From: Trichothermofontia sichuanensis B231
Lineage (GTDB): Bacteria > Cyanobacteriota > Cyanobacteriia > B231
DNA: 64,000 nt
Direction: 5' to 3'
Assembly: GCF_026240635.1 (NCBI RefSeq)
Contig: NZ_CP110848.1
Coordinates: 188,501-252,500, forward strand
The number at the start of each line of letters is the position of its first letter. The stretch's first letter is position 1. Below are positions 56,082 to 64,000 of the stretch, piece after piece. Both the position numbers and the translations under genes were made by a program. The notes beneath the pieces were generated by a model. The model had not been told where the DNA came from. It was given only the letters and a program-made list of their open reading frames with translations, and ran no database searches.

Positions 56082-58565
56082 CTACTTCACCTGGGCCACA
56101 TCCATCACTGTATCCATCAAGCCGCTATCCGGCGACTCCACCTTGGCGATATCCAGGATTGTCTTGAGCACGGAATCCGGGTTCAGACTCATGGAGTCAA
56201 TGCCTTCTGCCACCAGGAAGCGGGCAAATTCCGGATAGTCACTGGGGGCTTGACCGCAGATGCCGATCTTGCGGTTGTACTTCTTGGCCGCTTTGAGGGC
56301 AATCTGCACCATGCGCTTGACAGCCGTATTGCGCTCATCAAACAGGTGGGCCACCAAGGCCGAGTCACGATCGAGACCCAAGGTTAACTGGGTCAGGTCA
56401 TTAGAGCCGATCGAGAAGCCATCAAAGACTTCAGCAAATTCATCGGCATTGATGACATTGCTGGGCAGTTCGCACATCACATACACTTGCAGGCCATTTT
56501 CGCCCCGCTTCAGCCCATGCTTGGCCATTTCCGCCAACACCCGCCGACCTTCCTCTGGGGTGCGGCAGAAGGGAATCATCGGGATCACATTAGCCAGCCC
56601 CATTTCGTCACGGACCCGCTTCATCGCCAGACATTCTAGGGCAAAGGCATCGCGATAGCGCTCATCGTAATACCGCGAGGCACCCCGCCAGCCAATCATT
56701 GGGTTTTCTTCCTCTGGCTCGAACTCCCGACCACCCAGCAGACTGGCATACTCGTTGCTCTTGAAGTCGGACATACGGACGATCACCGGCTTGGGATAGA
56801 AAGCGGCCCCGATCGTCCCAATTCCCTGGGCCAGCTTGTCAACAAAGTACTGGGGCTTGTCCTCATAGAGAGCCGTCAGTTCTGCAATCTTGGCTTTGGC
56901 ATACTGATCCTTCAGTTCATCGAACTTGACCAAGGCCAACGGGTGAACCTGAATATGGTTGGCAATGATGAATTCCAACCGGGCCAGCCCAACGCCATCA
57001 TTGGGGATCATGGACAGACTAAAGGCTTCTTCCGGGTTACCCACATTCATCATGATCTGGGTACGAGTTTCCGGCACGTTGTCCAGGGGTGTTTCTTCCA
57101 CCTCAAACTTGAGCAGCCCTTCGTAGACCTTGCCTTCATCCCCTTCGCAACAAGAGATCGTGACATCTTGGCCCGTCTTGACATCCGTCGTTGCCGTACC
57201 GCAACCGACGATCGCTGGAATCCCCATCTCACGGGCAATAATCGCCGCGTGGCAGGTGCGTCCGCCCTGGTCGGTCACGATCGCGCTGGCCTGCTTCATA
57301 ATCGGTTCCCAATCCGGGTCAGTCCGGGTGGTGATCAGAACCTCACCCGGCTTGAAGACATCAATCTCATTGACACTCATGATCACCCGCGCCTTGCCCT
57401 GACCGATCGCTTCACCGACACTACGGCCACTGGTCAGTACGTTCGAGTGCTCCAGCAAGTGATAGGACCGCAAGACGCTCTGGTTCTTCTGGGACTGTAC
57501 CGTTTCCGGGCGAGCTTGAACGATGAACAGTTCACCCGTCACCCCATCCTTAGCCCATTCAATATCCATTGGGGTGGGCGTCCCGCGCACGGTGGAGTAG
57601 TGCTGCTCAATTTGGCAGGCCCATTTGGCCAATTGCAAAATTTCATCGTCGTTGATGGCATAGCAATTCCGCTCTGCTGGGGGAACCGCCACATTCTTGG
57701 TATGCTTGGTGCCACCTTCGTCGTAGATCATTTTGATCTCTTTCGTGCCCAAGCGCTTCGAGAGAATGGGCCGGAAGCCTTCTTGCAGCGTCGGTTTGAA
57801 GACAAGGAACTCATCCGGGTTGACCGCCCCCTGCACCACATTTTCACCCAAACCGTAGGCAGCCGTAATCAACACCGCGTTGCGGAAGCCCGTTTCCGTG
57901 TCAATTGAGAAGATGACCCCGGAAGAAGCTAAGTCAGAGCGGACCATCTTTTGTACCCCCACCGACAGGGCAACTTCAAAGTGGTCGAAGCCCTTGATCG
58001 TGCGGTAGGAAATGGCGCGATCAGTGAACAGGGAGGCAAAGCACTTGTGGCAGGATTCCAACACTGCCTTCGCACCGTGGACGTTCAGGTAGGTTTCCTG
58101 TTGACCGGCAAAGCTAGCATCGGGCAAATCTTCCGCCGTGGCACTGGAGCGCACGGCCACATCCGTGTTCTTGCCATAGCGATCACACATCCGGGCATAG
58201 GCTTGCACGATCGCGTCTTCCAGGGGTTTCGGGAACGGGGTTTGCCGAATCAGTTGACGGGCTTGTTTGCCGTGTTCGCGCAGGTTTTGGACATTTTCCA
58301 CATCCAGATCGGCAAAGATCCGGCGCAGTTCATCCTCAATCCCGGCTTCTTGAATGAAATAACGGAACGCGTAGGCCGTCGTGGCAAACCCATCAGGGAC
58401 ATTGACCCCCTTGGGAGTCAACTGCTGAATCATTTCACCCAACGAGGCATTTTTGCCCCCCACCTGCGGAATATCCGCAATACCCACTTCCTGAAACCAG
58501 AGGATCAGAGCGGTGTCTTTCGAGGCAGGGCTGGTTGAGGTTTCGCGAGAAGGTGTTTGAACCAT
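56082..58565 (-). CDS. ppsA: Phosphoenolpyruvate synthase
   Basis: Start is the ATG at 58565 (MVQTPSRETSTSPASKDTALILW), with GGAG seven bases upstream. The 827-residue enzyme converts pyruvate, ATP and water to PEP, AMP and phosphate. The catalytic His is in DQGGRTCHAAIIAREMGIPAIVGCG. The N-terminal ATP-grasp domain carries VRSSATAEDLPDASFAGQQETYLN, and the C-terminal PEP/pyruvate domain has MCELPSNVINADEFAEVFDGFSIGSNDLTQLTLG and ICGQAPSDYPEFARFL. Full length. Confidence 0.96.
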   Translation of the reverse strand: MVQTPSRETSTSPASKDTALILWFQEVGIADIPQVGGKNASLGEMIQQLTPKGVNVPDGFATTAYAFRYFIQEAGIEDELRRIFADLDVENVQNLREHGKQARQLIRQTPFPKPLEDAIVQAYARMCDRYGKNTDVAVRSSATAEDLPDASFAGQQETYLNVHGAKAVLESCHKCFASLFTDRAISYRTIKGFDHFEVALSVGVQKMVRSDLASSGVIFSIDTETGFRNAVLITAAYGLGENVVQGAVNPDEFLVFKPTLQEGFRPILSKRLGTKEIKMIYDEGGTKHTKNVAVPPAERNCYAINDDEILQLAKWACQIEQHYSTVRGTPTPMDIEWAKDGVTGELFIVQARPETVQSQKNQSVLRSYHLLEHSNVLTSGRSVGEAIGQGKARVIMSVNEIDVFKPGEVLITTRTDPDWEPIMKQASAIVTDQGGRTCHAAIIAREMGIPAIVGCGTATTDVKTGQDVTISCCEGDEGKVYEGLLKFEVEETPLDNVPETRTQIMMNVGNPEEAFSLSMIPNDGVGLARLEFIIANHIQVHPLALVKFDELKDQYAKAKIAELTALYEDKPQYFVDKLAQGIGTIGAAFYPKPVIVRMSDFKSNEYASLLGGREFEPEEENPMIGWRGASRYYDERYRDAFALECLAMKRVRDEMGLANVIPMIPFCRTPEEGRRVLAEMAKHGLKRGENGLQVYVMCELPSNVINADEFAEVFDGFSIGSNDLTQLTLGLDRDSALVAHLFDERNTAVKRMVQIALKAAKKYNRKIGICGQAPSDYPEFARFLVAEGIDSMSLNPDSVLKTILDIAKVESPDSGLMDTVMDVAQVK

Positions 58566-59136
58566 AACAGTTCTCCAAATTCTATCTGTCTGCAAGGATC
58601 TGTCTAAGTGTTTACGCGATCTAGTGAGAATTTACAGGAAGCATACAAAGTCTTCAAATCCTTTCAAATCCTGGAAATACACATCCAATCCTGGAATTAC
58701 ACCATGAGACAGTTGTTTCAACTACGCATTTCCATTTCCTGATCATGACCCTAGTTATCATCAGGAATCAGGAGCTACAGTGGCTGACTTCCTGCACTGT
58801 GATGCTGACATAATATTGCCATAGAGATAGGGGAGTAAATCTGAAAAATTCCTTATAAACGGTCTTTTGATTTTGTTTATAATGCTGCTCAAATCAGCAC
58901 AGCAGCCGCTATTTGGGGGAGCTAGACTGATGGGGAAGTGCGATCGCTGGCCCAGCTTGCTTATATTGCAGTCAACAAAGTATAATATTTCTGCTGGATA
59001 GCTCTGCACCCAATTGTCCCCTTCAGGTTTTCTAGGTTTTTACGGATACACTCCCGTATAGTTGCGCTGGTAGTTGCACTGGACAGAACTCAAAAGACTG
59101 TAACTCAATTGTAGGTCAGGCGATCGCTGGACCACT
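58566..59136. other. Intergenic region upstream of ppsA
   Basis: About 570 bp, AT-rich for this window, with no supported gene. The frame 58761-59009 is not protein-like. It includes repeated CAAATCCTTTCAAATCCTGG sequence (58650-58690), an ATTCC-AATCC cluster, and probably the ppsA promoter. The rest lies downstream of the VOC gene and may contain its terminator region. Confidence 0.45.
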
Positions 59137-59583
59137 TCATGAGGCCGGCCCGATGGGATCATCCGCAGGGGGGCGGTAGCGTCGTCTCTCTGCCAGGCAG
59201 TCACTCAGGTCATTGGCCAATTCCAGCAAATTCCCGTCCGGGTCACGACAGTAGATCGAAAGCAACATGCCTCGTGCGCCTGGTCGCTTCAGAGGGCCTT
59301 CGATCACCCGTACCCCATAGTGGTTCAGCCGCTGCATCAGTTGCGGGATCGGCACCGATGTAATCAGGCACAAATTCGCAGACCCCGGTACCGGTTGTAG
59401 GGCACGTAGGGGATGGGCACGGTCGTGTGGGTGCAGGGTGATGTGCTGCGATCCGAAGACGAGGGTTTGGTGATCGGGGCTAGCGGTCATCAGGGTCATC
59501 CCCAAGACCTGCGTATAAAACGTACAGACGGCGTTGAGGTCTCGTACGGTTAAAACTAGATGATCTAGCCGCTCAATGTTCAC
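59137..59583 (-). CDS. VOC superfamily (glyoxalase/fosfomycin-type) protein
   Basis: I start it at the GTG at 59583 (NIERLDHLVLTVRDLNAVCTFYTQVLGM), which has GAGG seven bases upstream; a TTG at 59637 would add 18 residues and overlap pcyA by 17 bp. The 148-residue protein has the tandem beta-alpha-beta-beta-beta fold with His in RLDHLVLTV, the conserved FGSQHITLHPHD, and the metal Glu in GNLLELANDLSD. YCRDPDGNLLELAND is typical of glyoxalase/dioxygenase-type VOC proteins. Substrate unknown. Its position 37 bp after pcyA on the same strand suggests one transcript. Confidence 0.87.
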   Translation of the reverse strand: MNIERLDHLVLTVRDLNAVCTFYTQVLGMTLMTASPDHQTLVFGSQHITLHPHDRAHPLRALQPVPGSANLCLITSVPIPQLMQRLNHYGVRVIEGPLKRPGARGMLLSIYCRDPDGNLLELANDLSDCLAERRRYRPPADDPIGPAS

Positions 59584-59620
59584 AGGATGCCTCGCCAGGA
59601 AGCTGATGGAATTGGAGACG

Positions 59621-60421
59621 CTAGGTGATCGTGTCAAAGAGAACCGTGGTCATATAGCGATCGGCCCACTCAGTTCCGAAGGCTTTCTCCAAGACTCGTC
59701 GAGTTTTATCATTTTGCAACTGTTGGGTACAGTAGCGGTGTTGACCAGCCAGAATGATCTCGCGCTGGGCTGGGGGAACGGGTTGGGCGGCGATTGCCTG
59801 TTGGCAATGAATATGCAAAAAGGTCCTGACCCGCTGGAGGAACTGTTCCTCTTCGGCGGCATCCATAGGCCGGATGATCAGACAGAAATGAGAAAAAATG
59901 GTGCCCCAATCCGGCAAGGTTCGGGTTTGGGCAAAGGTAATAGGTGGCAACTGGCCTAACGCGGTTTGGTAATCTGCCGGCAGTTGGTGATCGGCCCCGA
60001 CGGGAGACAAGTCGGCGATCGCCATACTGATCTGACTGCGGCCTCCCACCAGATCGGCGCCAAACATCGGCAAATCGTAGTCAGGGCGGGGGAACATGAC
60101 ACAATGGAGGATGTCGAGATTCGCCCCGACCTTAGCCAGTTCTAGGTGCAGCTTGCGAAACTGGGGGGTTTGGTAGCAGCGATTGTCGATCGTCAGTTTT
60201 TCGCCCTCCATGCGGCCTTCTATATAGCCAAACTCTGCCGGTAGGGGGTAGGGTGACAAGTCCAGGTATTGCTGCCACGCCGACTCAATACAGTCCGCTA
60301 AACCCTGGATCAGGGGATGCATCTGGGCACGGAGGGAACCGGAATGCTGGCGCTGGGAAGACAGCGTGCGATCGTCGGCAGCGGTGGGGGCCGAAGTGGA
60401 GGTAGGTGGCGTGGAAGTCAT
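59621..60421 (-). CDS. pcyA: Phycocyanobilin:ferredoxin oxidoreductase
   Basis: The 266-residue bilin reductase converts biliverdin to phycocyanobilin, the chromophore of allophycocyanin and phycocyanin. Catalytic residues lie in [11 protein letters not shown] (Glu), QFRKLHLEL (His) and [18 protein letters not shown] (Asp). The first 33 or so residues are a Ser/Thr/Ala-rich tail not seen in shorter homologues. It links directly to the apcABC genes in this window, although not clustered with them. Confidence 0.96.
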   Translation of the reverse strand: MTSTPPTSTSAPTAADDRTLSSQRQHSGSLRAQMHPLIQGLADCIESAWQQYLDLSPYPLPAEFGYIEGRMEGEKLTIDNRCYQTPQFRKLHLELAKVGANLDILHCVMFPRPDYDLPMFGADLVGGRSQISMAIADLSPVGADHQLPADYQTALGQLPPITFAQTRTLPDWGTIFSHFCLIIRPMDAAEEEQFLQRVRTFLHIHCQQAIAAQPVPPAQREIILAGQHRYCTQQLQNDKTRRVLEKAFGTEWADRYMTTVLFDTIT

Positions 60422-60519
60422 ACCCTTCGCTATAAAATTCAGTCAGGGGTGCTGGTATTTTAGTGTATTTGCTATCTCACGGCTCAACATACCTCACATC
60501 TACTACCAGGGCATCAGTA

Positions 60520-61728
60520 ATGGCAGCAACACTCTTGGCCGATCGCTATGAGGTCCTCCGTCAACTTGGCCAGCAGCCAGGACGCCGTACCCTTCTTGCC
60601 TATGATTCCCAAACCCAGCAGCAGGTAGTGATCAAGCTCATTGCGCTGGCGCAGCAGCTAGAGGGTGATGCCCTACGTTTGTTTCAACGGGAGGCGGAAA
60701 CCCTCAAGACTCTCGCCCACCCCGCTATTCCCCAATATATCGACTACTTTGAGATGAATTCCCGGGCAGGCCGGGGGTTAGCTCTTGTGCAGACCTATAT
60801 GCAGGGGAAGTCGTTGGAGGAATATGTCAATAGTGGTCGCATATTTAGCGAAACGGAAGTGAAGGCGATCGCTAGGGCTGTACTGACCATTTTGGTGTAC
60901 CTCCATAGCCAGGAGCCACCGGTTATTCACCGGGATATTAAACCGGGTAACATTTTAGTGGGAACTTCACCTCAAGGGGAAACCGGACGGATTTATCTCG
61001 TTGATTTTGGTTCGGTGAAAAGCTTTAGCGATAATGAGGAAACCAATTCCTTTACGGTCGTGGGAACCTATGGCTATATGCCGCCTGAACAGTTTAGTGG
61101 TCGTGCCATTCCAGCGTCGGATTTGTATAGTTTAGGAGCCACCTTATTAACTTTGCTGACGGGCACTCATCCTTCCAGCCTACCGCAACGGGGAATGCGG
61201 ATCGATGTGCAGCAAATTCCCAATTTAAGTTTGGAGTTGGGGGAGTGGCTGAGTCGTTTAACAGAGCCGAATTTGGCCCGTCGATTTACCTCCGCTCAGG
61301 AAGCCCTGGTGGCCCTGGATGTGCCCCTGCCCAGTGCTCCCCCTGTACCCAAGGCGGTGGCCCAGCCGGTGGATAGTAAAATCCAATATCTGCGGCAAGG
61401 GGAAACGCTGGAGTTAGTGATTCCGTCTTCCTTAGGTAAAACACGCTTGGAAATTACGGCCCAGCAGATTTCCCTGAGTAAACAGATGTTTGGTCTACGG
61501 TACAGTCGTCCGAAGACGGCACGGCGGCGGGATATTGAGCAGATTGAATATATTAAACCGACCTACACTGAGAGTCAGGGAGCAGCAGTAGAGCCGGAAA
61601 TTATCATCCATGCCAAGGATCAACAGTTTGAGTTGGGTGGGGGACAATTAACGGAGGCAGAATTGGATTGGTTAGCCTATGAACTGTGTGATGTCCTGAA
61701 GTTGCCGATCACCCGTCGTCATGCCTAG
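60520..61728 (+). CDS. Serine/threonine protein kinase with C-terminal non-kinase domain
   Basis: The start is the ATG at 60520 (MAATLLADRYEVLRQLGQQPGRRTLLAYDSQ). The 402-residue Hanks-type kinase has a glycine-poor P-loop, the catalytic Lys in QQVVIKLIALAQQL, HRD-type VIHRDIKPGNILV and DFG in YLVDFGSVKSF, then VGTYGYMPPEQFSG. The C-terminal about 120 residues (IQYLRQGETLELVIPSSLGKTRLEITAQQISLS ... ELGGGQLTEAELDWLAYELCDVLKL) form a beta-rich domain that looks PH-like. No membrane span, so cytosolic. Substrates unknown. It is divergent from pcyA, with only about 100 bp between starts. Confidence 0.9.
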   Translation: MAATLLADRYEVLRQLGQQPGRRTLLAYDSQTQQQVVIKLIALAQQLEGDALRLFQREAETLKTLAHPAIPQYIDYFEMNSRAGRGLALVQTYMQGKSLEEYVNSGRIFSETEVKAIARAVLTILVYLHSQEPPVIHRDIKPGNILVGTSPQGETGRIYLVDFGSVKSFSDNEETNSFTVVGTYGYMPPEQFSGRAIPASDLYSLGATLLTLLTGTHPSSLPQRGMRIDVQQIPNLSLELGEWLSRLTEPNLARRFTSAQEALVALDVPLPSAPPVPKAVAQPVDSKIQYLRQGETLELVIPSSLGKTRLEITAQQISLSKQMFGLRYSRPKTARRRDIEQIEYIKPTYTESQGAAVEPEIIIHAKDQQFELGGGQLTEAELDWLAYELCDVLKLPITRRHA

Positions 61729-61853
61729 GTAAGATCTACAAGATGCATCTGACTTGTACGACTCTGACCCTAAATCCCTCTCCCGTTCTGGCAGAGGGAC
61801 TTGAAAATTCGGCGTACCTGGGTGTCTTAAGTACTGAAAAACAGATGGCTTCA
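61729..61853. repeat. Family A internal fragment
   Basis: Sequence around 61760-61815 (CGACTCTGACCCTAAATCCC, GGCAGAGGGACTTGAAAATTCGGC) matches the inside of A3 and A4 but neither end is present. A relic next to the complete B6. Confidence 0.55.
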
Positions 61854-61961
61854 TATAGTTATTGCAATTTAGGCTGAAACGGCACCCTCACCCCCAGCCC
61901 CTCTCCCGCTCTGGGAGAGGGGAGTGAAAAACTGTATCGTTCTCATTTGGATTGACTATAA
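61854..61961 (+). mobile_element. Family B repeat element (copy B6)
   Basis: Begins TATAGTTATTGCAATTTAGG and ends GGATTGACTATAA. The ends pair as TATAGT.../...ACTATA, the best example of the family's imperfect inverted ends. Core hairpin CCCTCTCCCGCTCTGGGAGAGGGG intact. Confidence 0.78.
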
Positions 61962-61986
61962 ATTGTCCTCAATTGGTGTGTAGTCC

Positions 61987-62301
61987 ATGTTCGCGATCGC
62001 TTCCTTACTGATCTCTAGCTACGGTTGTTGCCTGCTGAATCTACCGACGATCGCGCCGGCGATCGCACCGTTAACGTTACCACCGCCGGAAGAGGTGCCA
62101 GAGGAAGTCCTACGCACGGAAATGATTACCGATGTGCGATCGCCGCTTACCGGAGAACCCATGAGCGCCGCCGATTATGCCGAATTCGAGGCCCAACAGC
62201 AGGAAAATCCCCATCCCGAACTCAGTCTCCCCTCGCAAGCCCGACATATTATCTTCCTCCTCCAACTACGGCAGGCCCTGCGATCGATCTTGCCTTTTTA
62301 G
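61987..62301 (+). CDS. Small exported conserved protein (104 aa)
   Basis: The N-terminus is hydrophobic (MFAIASLLISSYGCCLLNLPTIAPAIAPLTLPPP), a probable signal peptide. The mature part has VPEEVLRTEMITDVRSPLTGEPMSAADYAEFEAQ, a pattern I know from a conserved cyanobacterial family, then RHIIFLLQLRQALRSILPF. Function unknown; probably periplasmic or lumenal. It is 26 bp after element B6, which may therefore lie in its 5' region. Confidence 0.77.
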   Translation: MFAIASLLISSYGCCLLNLPTIAPAIAPLTLPPPEEVPEEVLRTEMITDVRSPLTGEPMSAADYAEFEAQQQENPHPELSLPSQARHIIFLLQLRQALRSILPF

Positions 62302-62370
62302 CACTTTTAGGAGGGATTTGGAATCCTATCAGTTGGCTCATGTCTATCTTTCAATGGAATCTTTCCCTAC

Positions 62371-63297
62371 TTACGCCTGTGCAAACCAGTCGATGAGGGC
62401 TTGATTCACGGCATCGGGACATTCGTCATATAAACAATGCCCCACCGCCCCAAAGGTTTGTAGGGTTAACTGGGGAGACAGGGGCAACCACTGACGGGCT
62501 AACTTCAGGGGCACCACCCGATCGTGCTCTCCCCACAACAGCAAGGTAGGGCGGCTGAGTTGGGGCAACAGGGTTTGCAAACGAGGACTATAGTCCGATT
62601 GCGTGCTGGAACGGACGAGCCAACAAAATGCACGGGCAACACCCCGATCGCGCAGGGGGGTGGTATAAATGTCCAACACGGTGGCATCCACACGACTGGG
62701 GTCATGGTAGGCCATCTGGAGGCCAGACCGGATAAAACTAGGACGGCGGATCATCTGGAAGAGGGGTTTGAGCAACACCGGTGAGGCAAATATCCCTTCG
62801 ATCGCCCCCACCAGCGGGACTGCCCAGGGGGGCAGGGCCTCCTGACGGGCTGCCGGCAGGGTGAACAGGGCCAGCGATCGCACCATTTCCGGCTGGGTAA
62901 CCGCTGTCGCCACTGCCACCAGGGCACCGAGGGAATGCCCCACCAGGAATACGGGCTGGCCGATCCAAGTTTGCCAGAACTCATAGACCTGCGTCGCCCA
63001 CAGATCCACACCATAGGCGGTTGCAGCTTTGCTGGAAGCCCCAAACCCCAAAAAATCCAGAGCATAGACCGGATGGGTTTGGGCGATCGCGGGCAGGTTA
63101 GAGCGCCATTGACCGATCGCCGCACCAAAGCCATGTAAAAACAGGACCGGTACCGCATTCGCCGTCGGTCTGGCTGGACGCAGAAACGTATACCGAACTC
63201 GCCACCCGCGCCAGAGCCAATCCCGTTGGTAGCCGAGGGGCGGGGGAGTCAGACCAACGCCTCCAGAGAAAGAGGTTTCGCATGCTGTCATCGTCAT
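62371..63297 (-). CDS. Alpha/beta hydrolase
   Basis: The 308-residue protein has the oxyanion HGFGAAIGQW, the nucleophile GHSLGALVAVATAV (Ser), the Asp in LLWGEHDRVVPLKLARQW and the His in GAVGHCLYDECPDAVNQALIDWF. This catalytic arrangement is complete. It resembles haloalkane dehalogenase/epoxide hydrolase-like and chlorophyll-related alpha/beta hydrolases of cyanobacteria. Substrate unknown. The two METs at the start are ambiguous (MTMTACETS). Confidence 0.88.
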   Translation of the reverse strand: MTMTACETSFSGGVGLTPPPLGYQRDWLWRGWRVRYTFLRPARPTANAVPVLFLHGFGAAIGQWRSNLPAIAQTHPVYALDFLGFGASSKAATAYGVDLWATQVYEFWQTWIGQPVFLVGHSLGALVAVATAVTQPEMVRSLALFTLPAARQEALPPWAVPLVGAIEGIFASPVLLKPLFQMIRRPSFIRSGLQMAYHDPSRVDATVLDIYTTPLRDRGVARAFCWLVRSSTQSDYSPRLQTLLPQLSRPTLLLWGEHDRVVPLKLARQWLPLSPQLTLQTFGAVGHCLYDECPDAVNQALIDWFAQA

Positions 63298-63474
63298 ACT
63301 ATCAATGCTATATCAATGCTCACTAATCCCGGTTATGCCGAAATCTCAGCTATGCCGATGTTGTGCAGCTACGGGGCAGAGCATTGCGATTTGACCATTG
63401 CCCCCTGGTTGACTGACAAAGCTTTTCGCCTTTTACGAGGGGAGAGGAGAGAGAATAGAGGAGAGAGAATAGAG
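63298..63474. other. Intergenic region before element A5
   Basis: No gene seen. It contains CTATCAATGCTATATCAATGCTCA (63300-63320, 10-bp direct repeats) and a GAGAGAATAGAG/GAGAGAATAGAG tandem (63450-63475) directly before A5. Confidence 0.45.
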
Positions 63475-63697
63475 ATACAGCCTTGACCTAATTTACTCAG
63501 TACACCGTTAAGGTTTGGATCTGGATCCGACCAGCAGCCCTCATCCCCCAACCCCTTCTCCCAAGTGGGGAGAAGGGGAGCCGGATTTGCCAGTCCCTCT
63601 CCCGCTCTGGGAGAGGGATTTAGGGTGAGGGCCGCACCCGCGGGTTGCACCCATTCTACCCGGGTAAAACTGTACTTTATGATTGAGGTAAAGGCTG
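63475..63697 (-). mobile_element. Family A element, near-intact inverted copy (A5)
   Basis: It starts ATACAGCCTTGACCTAATTTACTC and ends TTTATGATTGAGGTAAAGGCTG, the reverse orientation of A3. Length about 223 bp. The outermost TAT at the right is replaced by GAG. It carries the CCCTCTCCCGCTCTGGGAGAGGG hairpin. It lies between an alpha/beta hydrolase gene and an EAL-domain gene. Confidence 0.85.
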
Positions 63698-63794
63698 GAG
63701 TCACTCAGTTGCCCTCACTTCTCACTGCTCTATCCTCACTTCTAAATTAAGGGTGAGGACTGCAAAAGTGGGGCTGCATCTGCTATCGGGTGCC

Positions 63795-64000
63795 TTATGC
63801 CTCTAGTTCTAGCAGGTGAGGGGGAACCGTGACCAGGGATTCAAAGGCAGGCTTGGCGAAATAGAAGCCTTGGAAAAGGTGAATCCCCATTGCCCGTAGG
63901 GTCTGCAATTCGGCCTGACTCTCAACGCCCTCGGCAATGACATCACAGGCAATTTCTCGGCAAACGTGCATAATCCCAAGGACGATCGCTCGTCGCACCT
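63795..64000 (-). CDS. EAL-domain cyclic-di-GMP phosphodiesterase, C-terminal end (partial)
   Basis: Only the last 68 or so residues are in the window; the gene continues past 64000. The C-terminal EAL pattern DVIAEGVESQAELQTLRAMGIHLFQGFYFAKP is clear. EGVE corresponds to the catalytic-loop Glu region and QGFYFAKP to the end of the barrel. It would hydrolyse c-di-GMP or bind it as a receptor. N-terminal domains cannot be seen. Confidence 0.85.
   Translation of the reverse strand, partial: VRRAIVLGIMHVCREIACDVIAEGVESQAELQTLRAMGIHLFQGFYFAKPAFESLVTVPPHLLELEA

Noticed and set aside
58761-59009. 82-residue minus frame upstream of ppsA
   Set aside because: Composition is typical of AT-rich non-coding DNA and no domain pattern is seen.

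Overview
The window is chromosomal DNA from a cyanobacterium. It carries the allophycocyanin core genes apcA-apcB-apcC, the bilin reductase pcyA, the NDH-1 subunit ndhM, the photosystem II assembly protein Psb34, the carotenoid desaturase crtD and an NdbB-type quinone reductase. The HIP1 octamer GCGATCGC recurs throughout. The moderately GC-rich composition and the repeat content would suit a Leptolyngbya-like filamentous lineage, but the genus is a guess. I see no rRNA, tRNA, CRISPR array, prophage or intact transposase gene.

Layout. 1-6 kb: end of a DevA-type ABC ATPase, a sugar-nucleotide-type epimerase, a STAS regulator, crtD, a lumenal pentapeptide protein, and an adenylate cyclase overlapping a small conserved gene. 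6-17 kb: ruvB, thrC, ubiD, ndbB, a hotdog thioesterase, a tandem universal stress protein, a PrxQ-type peroxiredoxin, hemC and an HdrB-like CCG protein. 17-26 kb: gcvT, an AI-2E family permease, a DUF1350 protein, a cell-wall amidase, apcABC, three small conserved genes and cysC. 27-35 kb: glgB, a pentapeptide protein, ndhM, murF, a long intergenic region and an unknown 429-residue protein. 35-47 kb: acetolactate synthase, polyphosphate kinase, an orphan sugar/nucleoside-type ABC ATPase, an Hsp70 homologue, a histidine kinase with a degenerate ATPase, psb34, a VOC protein and a lipase. 47-64 kb: acpP-fabF-tkt, small unknowns, rpmI-rplT, an AGCS symporter, ppsA, a VOC protein, pcyA, a Ser/Thr kinase, an alpha/beta hydrolase and the end of an EAL protein.

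Most genes are single units or pairs. Plausible functional groupings are light harvesting (apcABC, pcyA, hemC), quinones (ubiD, ndbB, a thioesterase), carbon and glycogen metabolism (glgB, ppsA, tkt, alsS) and fatty acids (acpP, fabF).

The most unusual content is between the genes. Three families of small non-autonomous mobile elements recur. Family C is exactly 112 bp, with GGCTCT/AGAGCC ends, a near-perfect 41-bp hairpin and 8-bp target duplications. Family A is about 225 bp, with 15-bp terminal inverted repeats (ATACAGCCTTTACCT). Family B is about 108 bp, with weak TATAG ends. They are nested in each other: C split a copy of A, and B sits inside A. This gives a relative insertion history.
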